Source of the DNA: an uncultured Eggerthellaceae bacterium
GTDB lineage: Bacteria > Actinomycetota > Coriobacteriia > Coriobacteriales > Eggerthellaceae
Reading direction: 5' to 3'
Assembly (NCBI GenBank): GCA_944321455.1
Contig: CALULI010000003.1
Location: forward strand, 44,881-108,880
Length of the DNA stretch: 64,000 nucleotides
This document shows positions 52,287 through 60,599 of the stretch, piece by piece. Each line of letters begins with the position of its first letter. Within the stretch, counting starts at the first letter, position 1. The position numbers and the translations under genes are program-made. The notes below the pieces were generated by a model. The model saw nothing but the letters and a program-made list of their open reading frames with translations. It was not told the DNA's origin and ran no database searches.

Positions 52287-53000
52287 GTGAGTAGCAAATC
52301 TACGCTTGCCACTGCAGAAGTAGTAGGCAAGCAGGCATTGTCGGACTTTGCCTATCAAAAGACCGATATAGCCGACAATGTTTTTGAAGGAAAGCCGCTC
52401 GGTTCGCGCAATTATAAGCGTATGAAGGGTCTTTTGATGCAGCGTGTAAGTCCTACACGCTACGTCCATTGTTTATCAGTAGCTAAAACGGCACGCAAAA
52501 TTGCTCGTGCGTATGATTTGGATACCCACAAGGCGCGTATGGCAGGCCTTCTTCATGACTGGGATAAGGCGCTTTTACCTGAACGTTTGCGTGATCGTGT
52601 TAACGACTATCATCTTGACTTTGACGAAGACGTTATCGCAGATATGCCATGGGTCTTGCATGGTCCTACAGCAGCAGCGGTATTGGCTGACCAGTTCCCT
52701 GAGTTGGGTGAAGATGTCTTTCATGCCATTGCTCATCACACCATTCCATCAACGGACATGAGTGAGCTGGACATGATTGTGTTTATGGCAGACAAGCTTG
52801 AGCCCACTCATGATGTTGCGGTATACAAGCGCTTGAGCAAACAGATTGGCGTTATACCGCTGAAAGAGCTGTTTTTTGAAGTTCAAAAGGCAGGACTGAT
52901 TTATCTTATCGAAGCAAACAGGCCTATGAATGTCCAGACCATTAAGGCGTGGAACTACTACCTGAAAGACCAACCAAAGAACAAGGAGAAAAGCAAGTGA
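52287..53000 (+). CDS. yqeK: HD-domain protein YqeK (likely Ap4A hydrolase), N-terminally extended
   Basis: A 237-residue protein. The HD domain starts near residue 55 with RYVHCLSVAKTARKIARAYD and has the metal motif LLHDWDKAL, then DMPWVLHGPTAAAVLADQFP and ALAHHT-like AIAHHTIP. YqeK enzymes cut diadenosine tetraphosphate symmetrically to ADP. The ~50 residues before the HD domain are extra and not typical; they contain no motif I know. The start is GTG 52287 with AGTAGGAGG upstream. It lies between nadD and rsfS, its usual place, and ends in a GTGA overlap with rsfS. Confidence 0.9.
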   Translation: MSSKSTLATAEVVGKQALSDFAYQKTDIADNVFEGKPLGSRNYKRMKGLLMQRVSPTRYVHCLSVAKTARKIARAYDLDTHKARMAGLLHDWDKALLPERLRDRVNDYHLDFDEDVIADMPWVLHGPTAAAVLADQFPELGEDVFHAIAHHTIPSTDMSELDMIVFMADKLEPTHDVAVYKRLSKQIGVIPLKELFFEVQKAGLIYLIEANRPMNVQTIKAWNYYLKDQPKNKEKSK

Positions 53001-53449
53001 GCGAAACTCAGACCAAGACATCACGTGAATGTGCCCTCATTGCTGCTCGTGCAGCTGATGAGCGCAAAGCAACTGACATTATGGTTATTGAAGTAGGTTC
53101 CTTGATTGATGTTACCGACTACTTTGTTATTGTCACCGCTGCAAACACTCCTCAAGTTGAAGCTATCTTAGAGTCGGTTGAAGATGCGGTACGTATAGAA
53201 GGTGGCATGAAGCCTGTTTCACGCGAAGAAACACGTGATCACACCTGGGAAATTCTTGACTATGGCACCTTTGTTGTTGATGTGTTTCAGCCTGAAGCAC
53301 GCGAATATTATCGTCTCGAAACGCTGTGGAACGATGCTCCTATTGTTGACTTGGCAGAAGCGGGCATTGAATACCCCGAATATTCAGAGCGTATTGAGCG
53401 TTTGATTGAAAAAATAAAGCTTTCGAGAACCAATCAGGCAGACAACTAA
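52997..53449 (+). CDS. rsfS: Ribosomal silencing factor RsfS
   Basis: A 150-residue protein of the RsfS/Iojap family that binds L14 and stops subunits joining when nutrients are low. The core reads ALIAARAADERKATDIMVIE, VTDYFVIVTAANTPQVEAIL and DYGTFVVDVFQPEAREYYRLE with LWNDAPI. The last ~25 residues are a charged helix. The start is GTG 52997 after AAGGAG, overlapping the TGA of yqeK. Reading on from 52949 is in frame but lies inside yqeK and is rejected. A terminator follows. Confidence 0.95.
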   Translation: MSETQTKTSRECALIAARAADERKATDIMVIEVGSLIDVTDYFVIVTAANTPQVEAILESVEDAVRIEGGMKPVSREETRDHTWEILDYGTFVVDVFQPEAREYYRLETLWNDAPIVDLAEAGIEYPEYSERIERLIEKIKLSRTNQADN

Positions 53450-53520
53450 AGCACCTCTTTTGTCGTAGAGGTTGTTAGGACTTTCTGCTAGGAATCTATA
53501 CATCTAATTTGACAGAGCAA

Positions 53521-53556
53521 ACAATAACGAGCGCACACGCTCGTTATTGTTTTTTC
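53521..53556. terminator. Strong inverted repeat terminator between rsfS and rlmD
   Basis: A 13-bp perfect stem ACAATAACGAGCG (53521-53533) with CGCTCGTTATTGT (53538-53550) and loop CACA is followed by TTTTTT on the plus strand. On the other strand the flank is only T-poor (TTTGCTC), so it serves rsfS mainly, but it could also stop rlmD transcripts. Confidence 0.9.
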
Positions 53557-53597
53557 TATAAGGTTTGCTTGTCGTTTTTTGTCCAATATTCTTCGTT

Positions 53598-54917
53598 TTA
53601 CCGAGTCTTTTCTAAAATGCTGAGAGTTTCAACATGATAGGTTTGAGGAAATAGGTCGAAAGGAATTGCTTTTTTAAGCGTATAACCAACACGTGCCAAA
53701 CGGGCAATATCGCGCGCCCACGTGGCAGGATTGCAGCTTACATAAGCTAGGCGCTCAGGACCTGCTTGCGCAATTGTTTGTGGCGCAGATTCGGCAAGGC
53801 CTGCGCGTGGTGGGTCAACAATTAACGCATCCAGCGCACCTAGTTCGGCCAATTCGCGGGCACTATCGCCACCAATAACATCAATATCTGCATTGTTGAT
53901 TTGAGCGTTGCGGCGTAAGTTACGCACGGCGCTTGCTGCTGATTCAACAGCAAAGACGGTGTCGCATCGTTGGGCAAGAGGAAGCGTGAAGGATCCGACT
54001 CCACAATAAAGATCGGCAACTACGCTGTGACGGGTCAGTTCAAGGCTGTCCACAACTTCAGCAATCATGGCTTCAGCTTGAGGGGTGTTTACCTGGAAAA
54101 AACTCGGGGCGCTTACCATGTAGCGAAAACCCGACAATTCTTCTTCCCAATAACCGTTACCTGAAAGCGCTTCTACTTTTTTAACCTTGCGTGCTTTGCC
54201 CGGATCAGCCAAGACGCGCACAATGCTGGTATTGCGAAGAGCGCTTGAAAGGGTATCAACAGCCATCTTGCGGGGAAATGCTTGGGGTGGTGTCCATAGT
54301 GCAATTTCTGTTTGTTTGGTACGCAGACTTCGGCGCACACCAATGCGATAGATTCCTAAATCACTCTTTCCTTGCAAATAGGAAAGCGCTCCTCGCAAAG
54401 CGCGTGGCGCTTTTTCTATGCCTGAAGCCGCCAGAGGACATGATTGTGGCGTCACAATTTCAGATGATGCGCTTTGATGAAAGCCTACTTGGAAGGCTCC
54501 CGCATCATTAAATCCGCTTGCAAGCTCTAATTTGTTGCGATAGCTCAGAGTTTTTTTCGAAGCGCGGCAAGGTGCTACTAATGCTTCTGCTTCTTCACGC
54601 TTGACACCTCCAATACGGCTAAGCTGATTAACTACGTCAGCGCGCTTAGCTTCCAACTGCGCTTCGTAGGCAATATGCATCCAAGAACAACCACCGCATT
54701 GTCCAAAAAAAGGACAGGCAGGTTGTATACGCTGAGCACTTTCAGACTGAACCGAAACCAGCGTTGCTTCGCAAAACGATTTTGTTTCTTTGGTAATAGC
54801 AACTTCGACGGTATCTCCTGGAGCGGCATACGGCACAAAGACAACTTTGCCGCTTTTCGAACGACCCACGGCGGCTGGCCCGTGAGAGAGACCCGTGATG
54901 CTGATGGATTCGGTCAT
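53598..54917 (-). CDS. rlmD: 23S rRNA (uracil-C5)-methyltransferase, RlmD/RumA family
   Basis: A 439-residue SAM-dependent enzyme. An N-terminal TRAM domain (residues ~1-60) binds RNA. CPFFGQCGGCSWMHIAYEAQ carries the Fe-S Cys set, with another Cys after ALVAPC. The methyltransferase part has ADLYCGVGSFTLPLA, the DPPRAGL motif and the catalytic Cys in YVSCNPATWARD. Fold and order fit RlmD or RlmCD, which methylate U1939 or U747 and U1939; I cannot say which. The start at 54917 follows AAAAAGGA. It is alone on the minus strand; tRNA-Arg starts 68 bases upstream, divergently. Confidence 0.88.
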   Translation of the reverse strand: MTESISITGLSHGPAAVGRSKSGKVVFVPYAAPGDTVEVAITKETKSFCEATLVSVQSESAQRIQPACPFFGQCGGCSWMHIAYEAQLEAKRADVVNQLSRIGGVKREEAEALVAPCRASKKTLSYRNKLELASGFNDAGAFQVGFHQSASSEIVTPQSCPLAASGIEKAPRALRGALSYLQGKSDLGIYRIGVRRSLRTKQTEIALWTPPQAFPRKMAVDTLSSALRNTSIVRVLADPGKARKVKKVEALSGNGYWEEELSGFRYMVSAPSFFQVNTPQAEAMIAEVVDSLELTRHSVVADLYCGVGSFTLPLAQRCDTVFAVESAASAVRNLRRNAQINNADIDVIGGDSARELAELGALDALIVDPPRAGLAESAPQTIAQAGPERLAYVSCNPATWARDIARLARVGYTLKKAIPFDLFPQTYHVETLSILEKTR

Positions 54918-54968
54918 TGTTTGTCCTTTTTGTAGTTCTCAGGCTTTTAGCTGTTCTTCATGATAGCG

Positions 54969-54974
54969 TATAAT
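54969..54974 (+). promoter_or_regulatory. Candidate -10 box for tRNA-Arg
   Basis: A perfect TATAAT lies 11 bases before the tRNA gene. A clear -35 box is not seen. Confidence 0.5.
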
Positions 54975-54984
54975 AGTTTGCTGG

Positions 54985-55060
54985 GCCCTCTTAGCTCAGG
55001 GGATAGAGCGTCTGCCTCCGGAGCAGAAAGTCGCAGGTTCGAATCCTGTAGAGGGCGCCA
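54985..55060 (+). tRNA. tRNA-Arg (anticodon CCG)
   Basis: Cloverleaf with acceptor GCCCTCT / AGAGGGC, anticodon loop CTCCGGA giving CCG, T arm CAGGTTCGAATCCTG and encoded CCA. It reads CGG codons. Confidence 0.96.
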
Positions 55061-55092
55061 TAATTTTCGATTCGAAATGAAAAGGGGATACG

Positions 55093-55626
55093 ATGGCTTT
55101 ATACGTACCTAAATACAAACCAAATGGATCAGAGGTCGCCATCATTGAGACTTCTAAGGGCACTATTCGTGTTGAATTGCACGGCGAAGATGCGCCAATT
55201 CATGTTGGCAATTTTGTCGAACTTGCCCAGGACGGCTTCTATGATGATCTGAAGTTCCATCGCTACGTTCCAGATTTTGTTATTCAAGGCGGCTGCCCCA
55301 ATACGCGCCCTCTTGATTCTGATCAAGTAATTGCCGCTGAAGGCAATCCTTTCATTGGCTTGGGAACAGGCGGCCCTGGTTATACCATTCATGAGGAATT
55401 TTCCACCAACCCTCACAACAAGCATTTGGACGGCACCGTTGCTATGGCGCGCTCAAATGATCCTAATTCTGCAGGTTCTCAGTTCTACATCTGCTTAGGT
55501 GCTCAGCCTTTCTTGGATTCGGGCTATACCGTTTTTGGTCAGACTGTTGAAGGCTTAGATGTTGTTCATAACCTGCGCGTGGGCGACGTTATCGAATCAA
55601 TTACCATCGAAAACGCTAACGATTAA
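55093..55626 (+). CDS. Cyclophilin-type peptidyl-prolyl isomerase
   Basis: A 177-residue soluble cyclophilin. The active-site blocks FVELAQDGFYDDLKFHRYVP, FVIQGGCPNT, GTVAMARSNDPNSAGSQFYI and FGQTVEGLDVV are all there, including the catalytic Arg of FHR and the QGG and SQF elements. It has a typical bacterial loop after QGGCPNTRPLDSD. There is no signal peptide, so it acts in the cytoplasm on Xaa-Pro bonds in folding. ATG 55093 follows AAAGGGG. It stands alone after tRNA-Arg, and the promoter of the tRNA may also serve it. Confidence 0.94.
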   Translation: MALYVPKYKPNGSEVAIIETSKGTIRVELHGEDAPIHVGNFVELAQDGFYDDLKFHRYVPDFVIQGGCPNTRPLDSDQVIAAEGNPFIGLGTGGPGYTIHEEFSTNPHNKHLDGTVAMARSNDPNSAGSQFYICLGAQPFLDSGYTVFGQTVEGLDVVHNLRVGDVIESITIENAND

Positions 55627-55763
55627 TGTGACTGACTTACACTGACTTTGTTCGGTGTGTTATGTATTTGTTAGGACACTTGCATCTTCTATTAAGAGTG
55701 AAGAGGCATTTCGGCTAGAATAAGGACATCCGATCGAAGGCCAAGAGAGGATCCGAATACTTT

Positions 55764-57116
55764 ATGAATAACGAACTCTTTCAACGTGCGCGTAGTGCGT
55801 ACGTCGTTAAGGATTACGAGAATGCTCTCCAGCAGTTTACTGACTGTCTTCAGGACACCTCTGAACCAATGGCGCCAGGCGAACTTGGTTTGCTCTACCA
55901 TCAAATTGGTAACTGCTTGGTAAAGCTTAATGATCCTGAAGAGGCTATCCATGCCTATTCTCAGGCTACGCTAGATGAAGCATACGATGCGCTCGGTTCA
56001 GTAAGCTACAACTTGGGTATGGTCTATGCTTCCCAGCATGATTATGAAGATGCTATTACCCATTTCCAGACCGCAGTTGATGACCCTCGCTATCCAACGC
56101 CCTACAAGGCGTTTACGGGTCTTGGTAATTCTTATCTTAAGTTGGGTAAATCCGCTGAAGCTGGTGCGGCATTTCGTAATGCTGCTCTTGATGAAGGTAA
56201 TCCTGATCCAACCAAGGCATTGCTGAATTTGGGCGTGTGCTTTATGGCGCTCAATCGTCCTATGGATGCTATTGCATCCTATGAAAGCGCTCTGCAGTTT
56301 GATATGCCAAACGACACGCGCAATAAGCTGTTTGCCAATATGGGCCAGGCTTACGTTGCGGCAGGCAAGATGAACAAGGCAGTTCGTGCTTTTGAGTCTG
56401 CTTTGGCTGATAAAACCTACGTGTTTAACGATGCAGCAAACGTTGACTATCAGCGTGCTGTTTCTGCAGTGGCTGCGGGTGCATCAGATGAAATTGATGT
56501 GGAAGCGGTCCAGAACGATCTTTCAGGTCTTGACGTTCCAGGAGATGGTGTTCCTCTCTATGATGCGCCAGCTGAACCAGAGCCAGCATTTGCTGCAGCA
56601 GGTACCACTCAGCTTTCTGAAACGGCAATCATGCGTCAGGTCGAAGCGGGTCAACAGGCAAGCGATGACTTCTTTGCGCAGCGTGATGCGGAATTCCAGA
56701 ATTGGAGCAAGATTGCAACGAAGAAAAAGCGTCGTAATCGCGGCTTGAAGATTGTGATTGTTCTTATTCTGCTGCTCTTGATTGGGGCAGGCGGCGGTCT
56801 GTTTGCCTATACGCAGGGTTATGGCTTCCCATCCAAGGAAGAAGTAGTGACGCAGCTGTTCTCAGACCCGCAGAATGCTGATGTGTTTGCCTCAAGCGTT
56901 GATGATACGCAGAAAGGCAAGATTGTTGATCTGATTACCTCTGACCCAACAGCTTCAGTTCAGGGTTCAACCAATGAATTGAGTACTGCCCAGGTCTATG
57001 TCAACGCGAAGACTCCTGAAGGCGGGGAAGTTCCCTATCAGGTTTCTGTGATACGTGATGGCATAGGTTGGAAGGTCACCAACGTTCAGCTCTACTTCAC
57101 CAGCCAGCATAGCTAG
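55764..57116 (+). CDS. TPR-repeat membrane protein
   Basis: A 450-residue protein with about six tetratricopeptide repeats in residues ~1-225 (for example LYHQIGNCLVKLNDPEEAIHAY and VSYNLGMVYASQHDYEDAIT). A low-complexity linker follows (~225-325), then a basic stretch KKKRRNRGLK and one membrane helix (~330-352, IVIVLILLLLIGAGGGLFAY). The last ~90 residues lie outside and have a beta-rich DUF4878/NTF2-like look (AKTPEGGEVPYQVSVIRDGI). The topology is TPR inside, small domain outside. I know no function; TPR arms usually recruit partner proteins, so this could link a cytoplasmic complex to the envelope. It is monocistronic, ending in a terminator. Confidence 0.8.
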   Translation: MNNELFQRARSAYVVKDYENALQQFTDCLQDTSEPMAPGELGLLYHQIGNCLVKLNDPEEAIHAYSQATLDEAYDALGSVSYNLGMVYASQHDYEDAITHFQTAVDDPRYPTPYKAFTGLGNSYLKLGKSAEAGAAFRNAALDEGNPDPTKALLNLGVCFMALNRPMDAIASYESALQFDMPNDTRNKLFANMGQAYVAAGKMNKAVRAFESALADKTYVFNDAANVDYQRAVSAVAAGASDEIDVEAVQNDLSGLDVPGDGVPLYDAPAEPEPAFAAAGTTQLSETAIMRQVEAGQQASDDFFAQRDAEFQNWSKIATKKKRRNRGLKIVIVLILLLLIGAGGGLFAYTQGYGFPSKEEVVTQLFSDPQNADVFASSVDDTQKGKIVDLITSDPTASVQGSTNELSTAQVYVNAKTPEGGEVPYQVSVIRDGIGWKVTNVQLYFTSQHS

Positions 57117-57140
57117 GCATATTTGACATACAAAAGCAAG

Positions 57141-57173
57141 AAAACGGACGTCCAACGAGGCGTCCGTTTTGCT
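57141..57173 (+). terminator. Terminator after the TPR gene
   Basis: A 10-bp stem AAAACGGACG (57141-57150) with CGTCCGTTTT (57161-57170) and a 10-base loop; the A/T ends make it usable on either strand. Confidence 0.8.
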
Positions 57174-57370
57174 GTGAACGGCATGTTTTGGGCGGTCACG
57201 TACTGATCAAAAGAAAAGATTTTCGAAAAAAATTGATAAATCACCAGCTGTATTACTTTTTGTTATCTGGCTTTTTTATTTTGAGAAATTAAAATGGTTC
57301 ATGCAGATTTCCGTCTACAATTTGTAGCACGAGGTCTGCGAAGCATAACCTATTTTGAAAGGAACTTCGT

Positions 57371-57775
57371 ATGGCAATCGAAAAAACGTACAGCATGATT
57401 AAGCCTGACGGTGTTGCAAATGGCCACATTGGTGAAATCATCAACCGCTTCGAACGCGCTGGTCTCAAGATTGAGCGCATGGAAATGGGAATGGTTACGC
57501 CAGAACAAGCTGCTGCAAACTACCAGGAGCATGAGGGCAAGCCATTCTATGATGGTCTTATCTCCTACATCACTTCTGGTCCTGTAGTAAAAATGGTCAT
57601 TTCTGGCGAAGGTGCTGTGCTGAAATGCCGTTCTCTCATGGGAGCCACTAATCCTGCAGAGGCCGCCCCTGGCACCATCCGCGGTGATTTCGGTTTGATC
57701 ATGGATGAGAATGTTATTCACGGTTCTGATTCCGTAGAGTCTGCTGAGCGCGAGATTGGAATTTTCTTCAAATAA
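57371..57775 (+). CDS. ndk: Nucleoside diphosphate kinase
   Basis: A 134-residue enzyme that balances nucleoside triphosphates. YSMIKPDGVANGHIGEII is the family start and NVIHGSDSVESAEREIGIFF carries the phosphorylated His (about residue 117) in the HGSDS motif. The usual length is ~135-150, so it is complete. The gap before it (57174-57370) has AT-rich DNA and TACAAT at 57316-57321 as a possible -10 box, without a clear -35. ATG 57371 follows GAAAGGA. The hydrogenase operon starts 74 bases after it; no terminator is seen between. Confidence 0.96.
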   Translation: MAIEKTYSMIKPDGVANGHIGEIINRFERAGLKIERMEMGMVTPEQAAANYQEHEGKPFYDGLISYITSGPVVKMVISGEGAVLKCRSLMGATNPAEAAPGTIRGDFGLIMDENVIHGSDSVESAEREIGIFFK

Positions 57776-57849
57776 GCCTCAGGGGTGTAATCTCTCGGAT
57801 CAAACATAAGTTGAACAAGGGACTACCGATGTAAACGAAGGAGGAAGTA

Positions 57850-58890
57850 ATGCTTTATCGAGTTATCGATACTGATGAGCTTTCTTCACTTATTCGCGGT
57901 TTCATGGACGACTATGAATTCATAGCTCCGGTCAAGGCTGATCGGGGCTATGTTTTTGAGGTCGTTGATGATCCCAGCAAAGTGGAGCTTGACTACGTCA
58001 CGACGATCACATCGCCTAAGAAATACTTCTTACCATCCGAAGAGGTATTGATGCGCTATAGCGCCGAGGAAAACGAAATTACTGATTACTCGGTCGATAT
58101 TAAGCCGCGTGTCATTTTTGGTGTCCATCCTTGCGACATCAATGCTCTTAACCGTCTTGATTTGGTCTACAAAGATGCACCATATCCTGATCCTTATTAC
58201 ATTAAGCGTCGCGAAAACACGCTTATTATTGGCATGAGCTGTATGCCAGGACCGAATTGCTTCTGCAACTTGTTTGGTACTGATGAAGCACGTATGGGTG
58301 CTGATATGTTCATGCAAAAGATTGGTGATAAATACATCATTTCGCTTTCAAGTGTTGAAGCATCAAGTACGCTTGAGCGCTACTGCAATCCTCAGCGTGC
58401 TACGGATGAAGACCGCAAGGAATTCCGCCGTGCTACGCGTGAGCGCGAAGCAGCATTCAATAAAGACATTCCACATGTTCAAGAGATTGCCATGATGATG
58501 GATGTATTCCATCGTGATGAATTCTGGACAGAGTTAGGCAACCGCTGTCAGAGCTGTTCGGCTTGTGCGTCGGTGTGCCCAACGTGTTTCTGCTTTGATA
58601 TTTTTGACCGCCTTGATCCTGACGGCAAAAATGGCAGTCGTATTCGCTCTTGGGATGCGTGCACCTCGCCTGAATTCGCACTGGTTGCTGGTGGTCACAA
58701 CTTCCGCGGAGACAACCGCCGCCGCGTTCGTCATCGTTTCTATCACAAGCTTAATGGCTTTACGGGCAGTCACGACTATCAGCTCTGTGTTGGCTGCGGC
58801 CGCTGCGTTACGGCATGTAAGGCCAACATCAATCCTATTGAAGTGCTGAAGTTCTTCGATCGTAAGGGGGCGGAACAAGATGGAGAGTAG
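57850..58890 (+). CDS. hydB: [NiFe] hydrogenase (sulfhydrogenase-type) beta subunit, 4Fe-4S
   Basis: A 346-residue protein of the HydB/AsrA type. The N-terminal ~200 residues are family-specific and include GMSCMPGPNCFCNLFGTD. Two ferredoxin-like clusters lie in the C-terminal part: CQSCSACASVCPTC near residue 236 and CVGCGRCVTACKANINP near residue 315. It carries electrons between the flavin subunit and the small subunit. The order of the next three genes (gamma, delta, alpha) is that of Pyrococcus furiosus hydBGDA. ATG 57850 follows GGAGGAAG. The end overlaps hydG by 11 bases. An anaerobic sulfite reductase subunit A is the alternative, but the downstream hydrogenase genes settle it. Confidence 0.9.
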   Translation: MLYRVIDTDELSSLIRGFMDDYEFIAPVKADRGYVFEVVDDPSKVELDYVTTITSPKKYFLPSEEVLMRYSAEENEITDYSVDIKPRVIFGVHPCDINALNRLDLVYKDAPYPDPYYIKRRENTLIIGMSCMPGPNCFCNLFGTDEARMGADMFMQKIGDKYIISLSSVEASSTLERYCNPQRATDEDRKEFRRATREREAAFNKDIPHVQEIAMMMDVFHRDEFWTELGNRCQSCSACASVCPTCFCFDIFDRLDPDGKNGSRIRSWDACTSPEFALVAGGHNFRGDNRRRVRHRFYHKLNGFTGSHDYQLCVGCGRCVTACKANINPIEVLKFFDRKGAEQDGE

Positions 58891-59797
58891 AAAGCGTACT
58901 GCACCTACCACCCTGTCGGTTATGACCGAACAGTCCTTCACTCCGCCTTTGACTGGCGAAGAAATGATGGCAGCAAATCCCTATCGTCCTTGGTCTGCGC
59001 GTATTACTTCCATCACGCCTCTGACTGAAAAAGAAACGCTTTTCGAGATGCGTATTATTGATGATCGTGTTCGTGAAGCATTTCATCATCACCCTGGACA
59101 GTTTGTCTGTGTCAGCATCTTTGGTGTAGGCGAAGTTCCTATTTCAATTTCAAGCTCTCCTTCAAAGAGCGGTTTTATTGAGATTTGCGTTCGTCGTGCT
59201 GGCGAAGTAACCACGGCATTGCATAATATGCAGTGCGGTGACATTGTTGGTCTGCGTGGTCCTTATGGCACACCATTTCCTTTTGAAGAAATGAAAGGCC
59301 ACGACGTTTTGTTGGTTGCTGGTGGCTTGGGTATTGCGCCACTTCGTTCGTTGATCAATAACATTCACGACCAGCGTTCTGAATTTGAGAAAGTCACGAT
59401 TGTCTACGGTGCTAAAACGCCAGGCGAAATTATGTTCCGTCAGCAGTTTGAGCAGTGGAGCCATCGTCCTGACTTTGACTTCTACCTTACTATCGACAAG
59501 CCTCATCCTGATTGGACGGGTCATGTTGGTATGGTAACGGAGGCCTTTAAAACCCTTGAGGTTGATGCCGATAATACCTATGGTGCAATCTGCGGACCTC
59601 CTGTTATGTACCGCTTCGTTGTTGAAGAAATGGCTAAGAAGGGCATCAGCTACGATCGCATCTTTATGTCATTTGAACGCCACATGAAGTGCGGTATGGG
59701 TCGTTGTGGTCACTGTCAGATTGGCCATCAGTATGTTTGCCTTGACGGTCCTGTTTTCAATTATTGGGAAGCAAAGAACATTCAGGGGTCGATGTAA
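58880..59797 (+). CDS. hydG: [NiFe] hydrogenase gamma subunit, FAD/NAD(P)-binding
   Basis: A 305-residue ferredoxin-NADP reductase-type protein. The FAD-binding part has HHPGQFVCVSIFGVGEVPIS with the RxxS-like variant and ITPLTEKETLFEMRI; the nucleotide-binding part has VLLVAGGLGIAPLRSLI and GAICGPPVMYRF. The C-terminal CGMGRCGHCQIG with a following Cys in QYVCLDGP binds a [2Fe-2S] cluster. It exchanges electrons with NAD(P)H. The start, ATG 58880, overlaps hydB by 11 bases; the ~30 residues before the FAD domain are variable, and a later start at MTEQ is possible. hydD follows one base after the stop. Confidence 0.9.
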   Translation: MESRKRTAPTTLSVMTEQSFTPPLTGEEMMAANPYRPWSARITSITPLTEKETLFEMRIIDDRVREAFHHHPGQFVCVSIFGVGEVPISISSSPSKSGFIEICVRRAGEVTTALHNMQCGDIVGLRGPYGTPFPFEEMKGHDVLLVAGGLGIAPLRSLINNIHDQRSEFEKVTIVYGAKTPGEIMFRQQFEQWSHRPDFDFYLTIDKPHPDWTGHVGMVTEAFKTLEVDADNTYGAICGPPVMYRFVVEEMAKKGISYDRIFMSFERHMKCGMGRCGHCQIGHQYVCLDGPVFNYWEAKNIQGSM

Positions 59798-59798
59798 T

Positions 59799-60596
59799 AT
59801 GCCATATCAAGAAAGAAGAAGATCCATTACACCTCGCGTGGTCGTGGTTGGTCTCGCAAGTTGTTTTGGCTGTCAGCTCCAAATTACTAATCAAGAACAA
59901 TATCTGACTGACGTTTTAGGACAGATTGAAGTTGTCTATTGGCAGATGACCTCAAGTGAACCAATGCCTGATAGTTTTGATGTTGCCGTTATCGAAGGCG
60001 CGGTAACCAATCGCGAATCTGAAGAAACGGTTCGTGAGTTACGCGAAAAAGCTTCAAAGATTATTACGATTGGTGCTTGTGCAGTTACTGCTGGTATTCC
60101 TGGTATTGCTGCAAAAGACTACGAAGATCGCCCACATGAGGTATACAACACAATTCCAGAAGCATGTGGAGAATTAATTGCTCCTCGCAGCGTTGGTTCT
60201 GTTATTGATGTTGACTATGAGGTTCGTTGTTGTCCTATTGACTTTTATGAATTCGTGCAGGTATTAAGTGCTGCCTTGTATGGTTCCAACCATAAGCTGC
60301 GCACCACTACCATGTGCACTGAATGCAAGCAAAAGGAAAACATCTGCTTCTATGCTAAGGGCGAAATTTGCCTTGGTTTGGTTACTGTTGGTGGTTGCCA
60401 GGCACGTTGCCCTTCTCTTGGTCGTCCTTGCAATGGCTGTCGTGGTATTTCGCCATCAGCAAACCTTGAATCAGCACGTCAGTCGGTTATTAAATACGGC
60501 TTGTCGGTGGATGAATTCAACGAAAAGCTTGAAATGTTTAATCAGACAAACACACAATTCACGGGCGAAGAAGCCGCTGTTGAGGAAGCGAGGTAA
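59799..60596 (+). CDS. hydD: [NiFe] hydrogenase small (delta) subunit
   Basis: A 265-residue electron-transfer subunit of the NuoB/hydrogenase small-chain superfamily. The proximal cluster Cys pair is in GLASCFGCQLQITN (Cys22 and Cys25), with further ligands in IGACAVTAGIPGI and VRCCPIDFYEF. Additional Cys motifs (CTECKQKENIC, GGCQARCPSLGRPCNGCRG) bind the other two clusters. There is no signal peptide (no RRxFLK), so the enzyme is cytoplasmic. Reading from 59706 is in frame but lies within hydG and is rejected. hydA begins 3 bases after its stop. Confidence 0.92.
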   Translation: MPYQERRRSITPRVVVVGLASCFGCQLQITNQEQYLTDVLGQIEVVYWQMTSSEPMPDSFDVAVIEGAVTNRESEETVRELREKASKIITIGACAVTAGIPGIAAKDYEDRPHEVYNTIPEACGELIAPRSVGSVIDVDYEVRCCPIDFYEFVQVLSAALYGSNHKLRTTTMCTECKQKENICFYAKGEICLGLVTVGGCQARCPSLGRPCNGCRGISPSANLESARQSVIKYGLSVDEFNEKLEMFNQTNTQFTGEEAAVEEAR

Positions 60597-60599
60597 ATC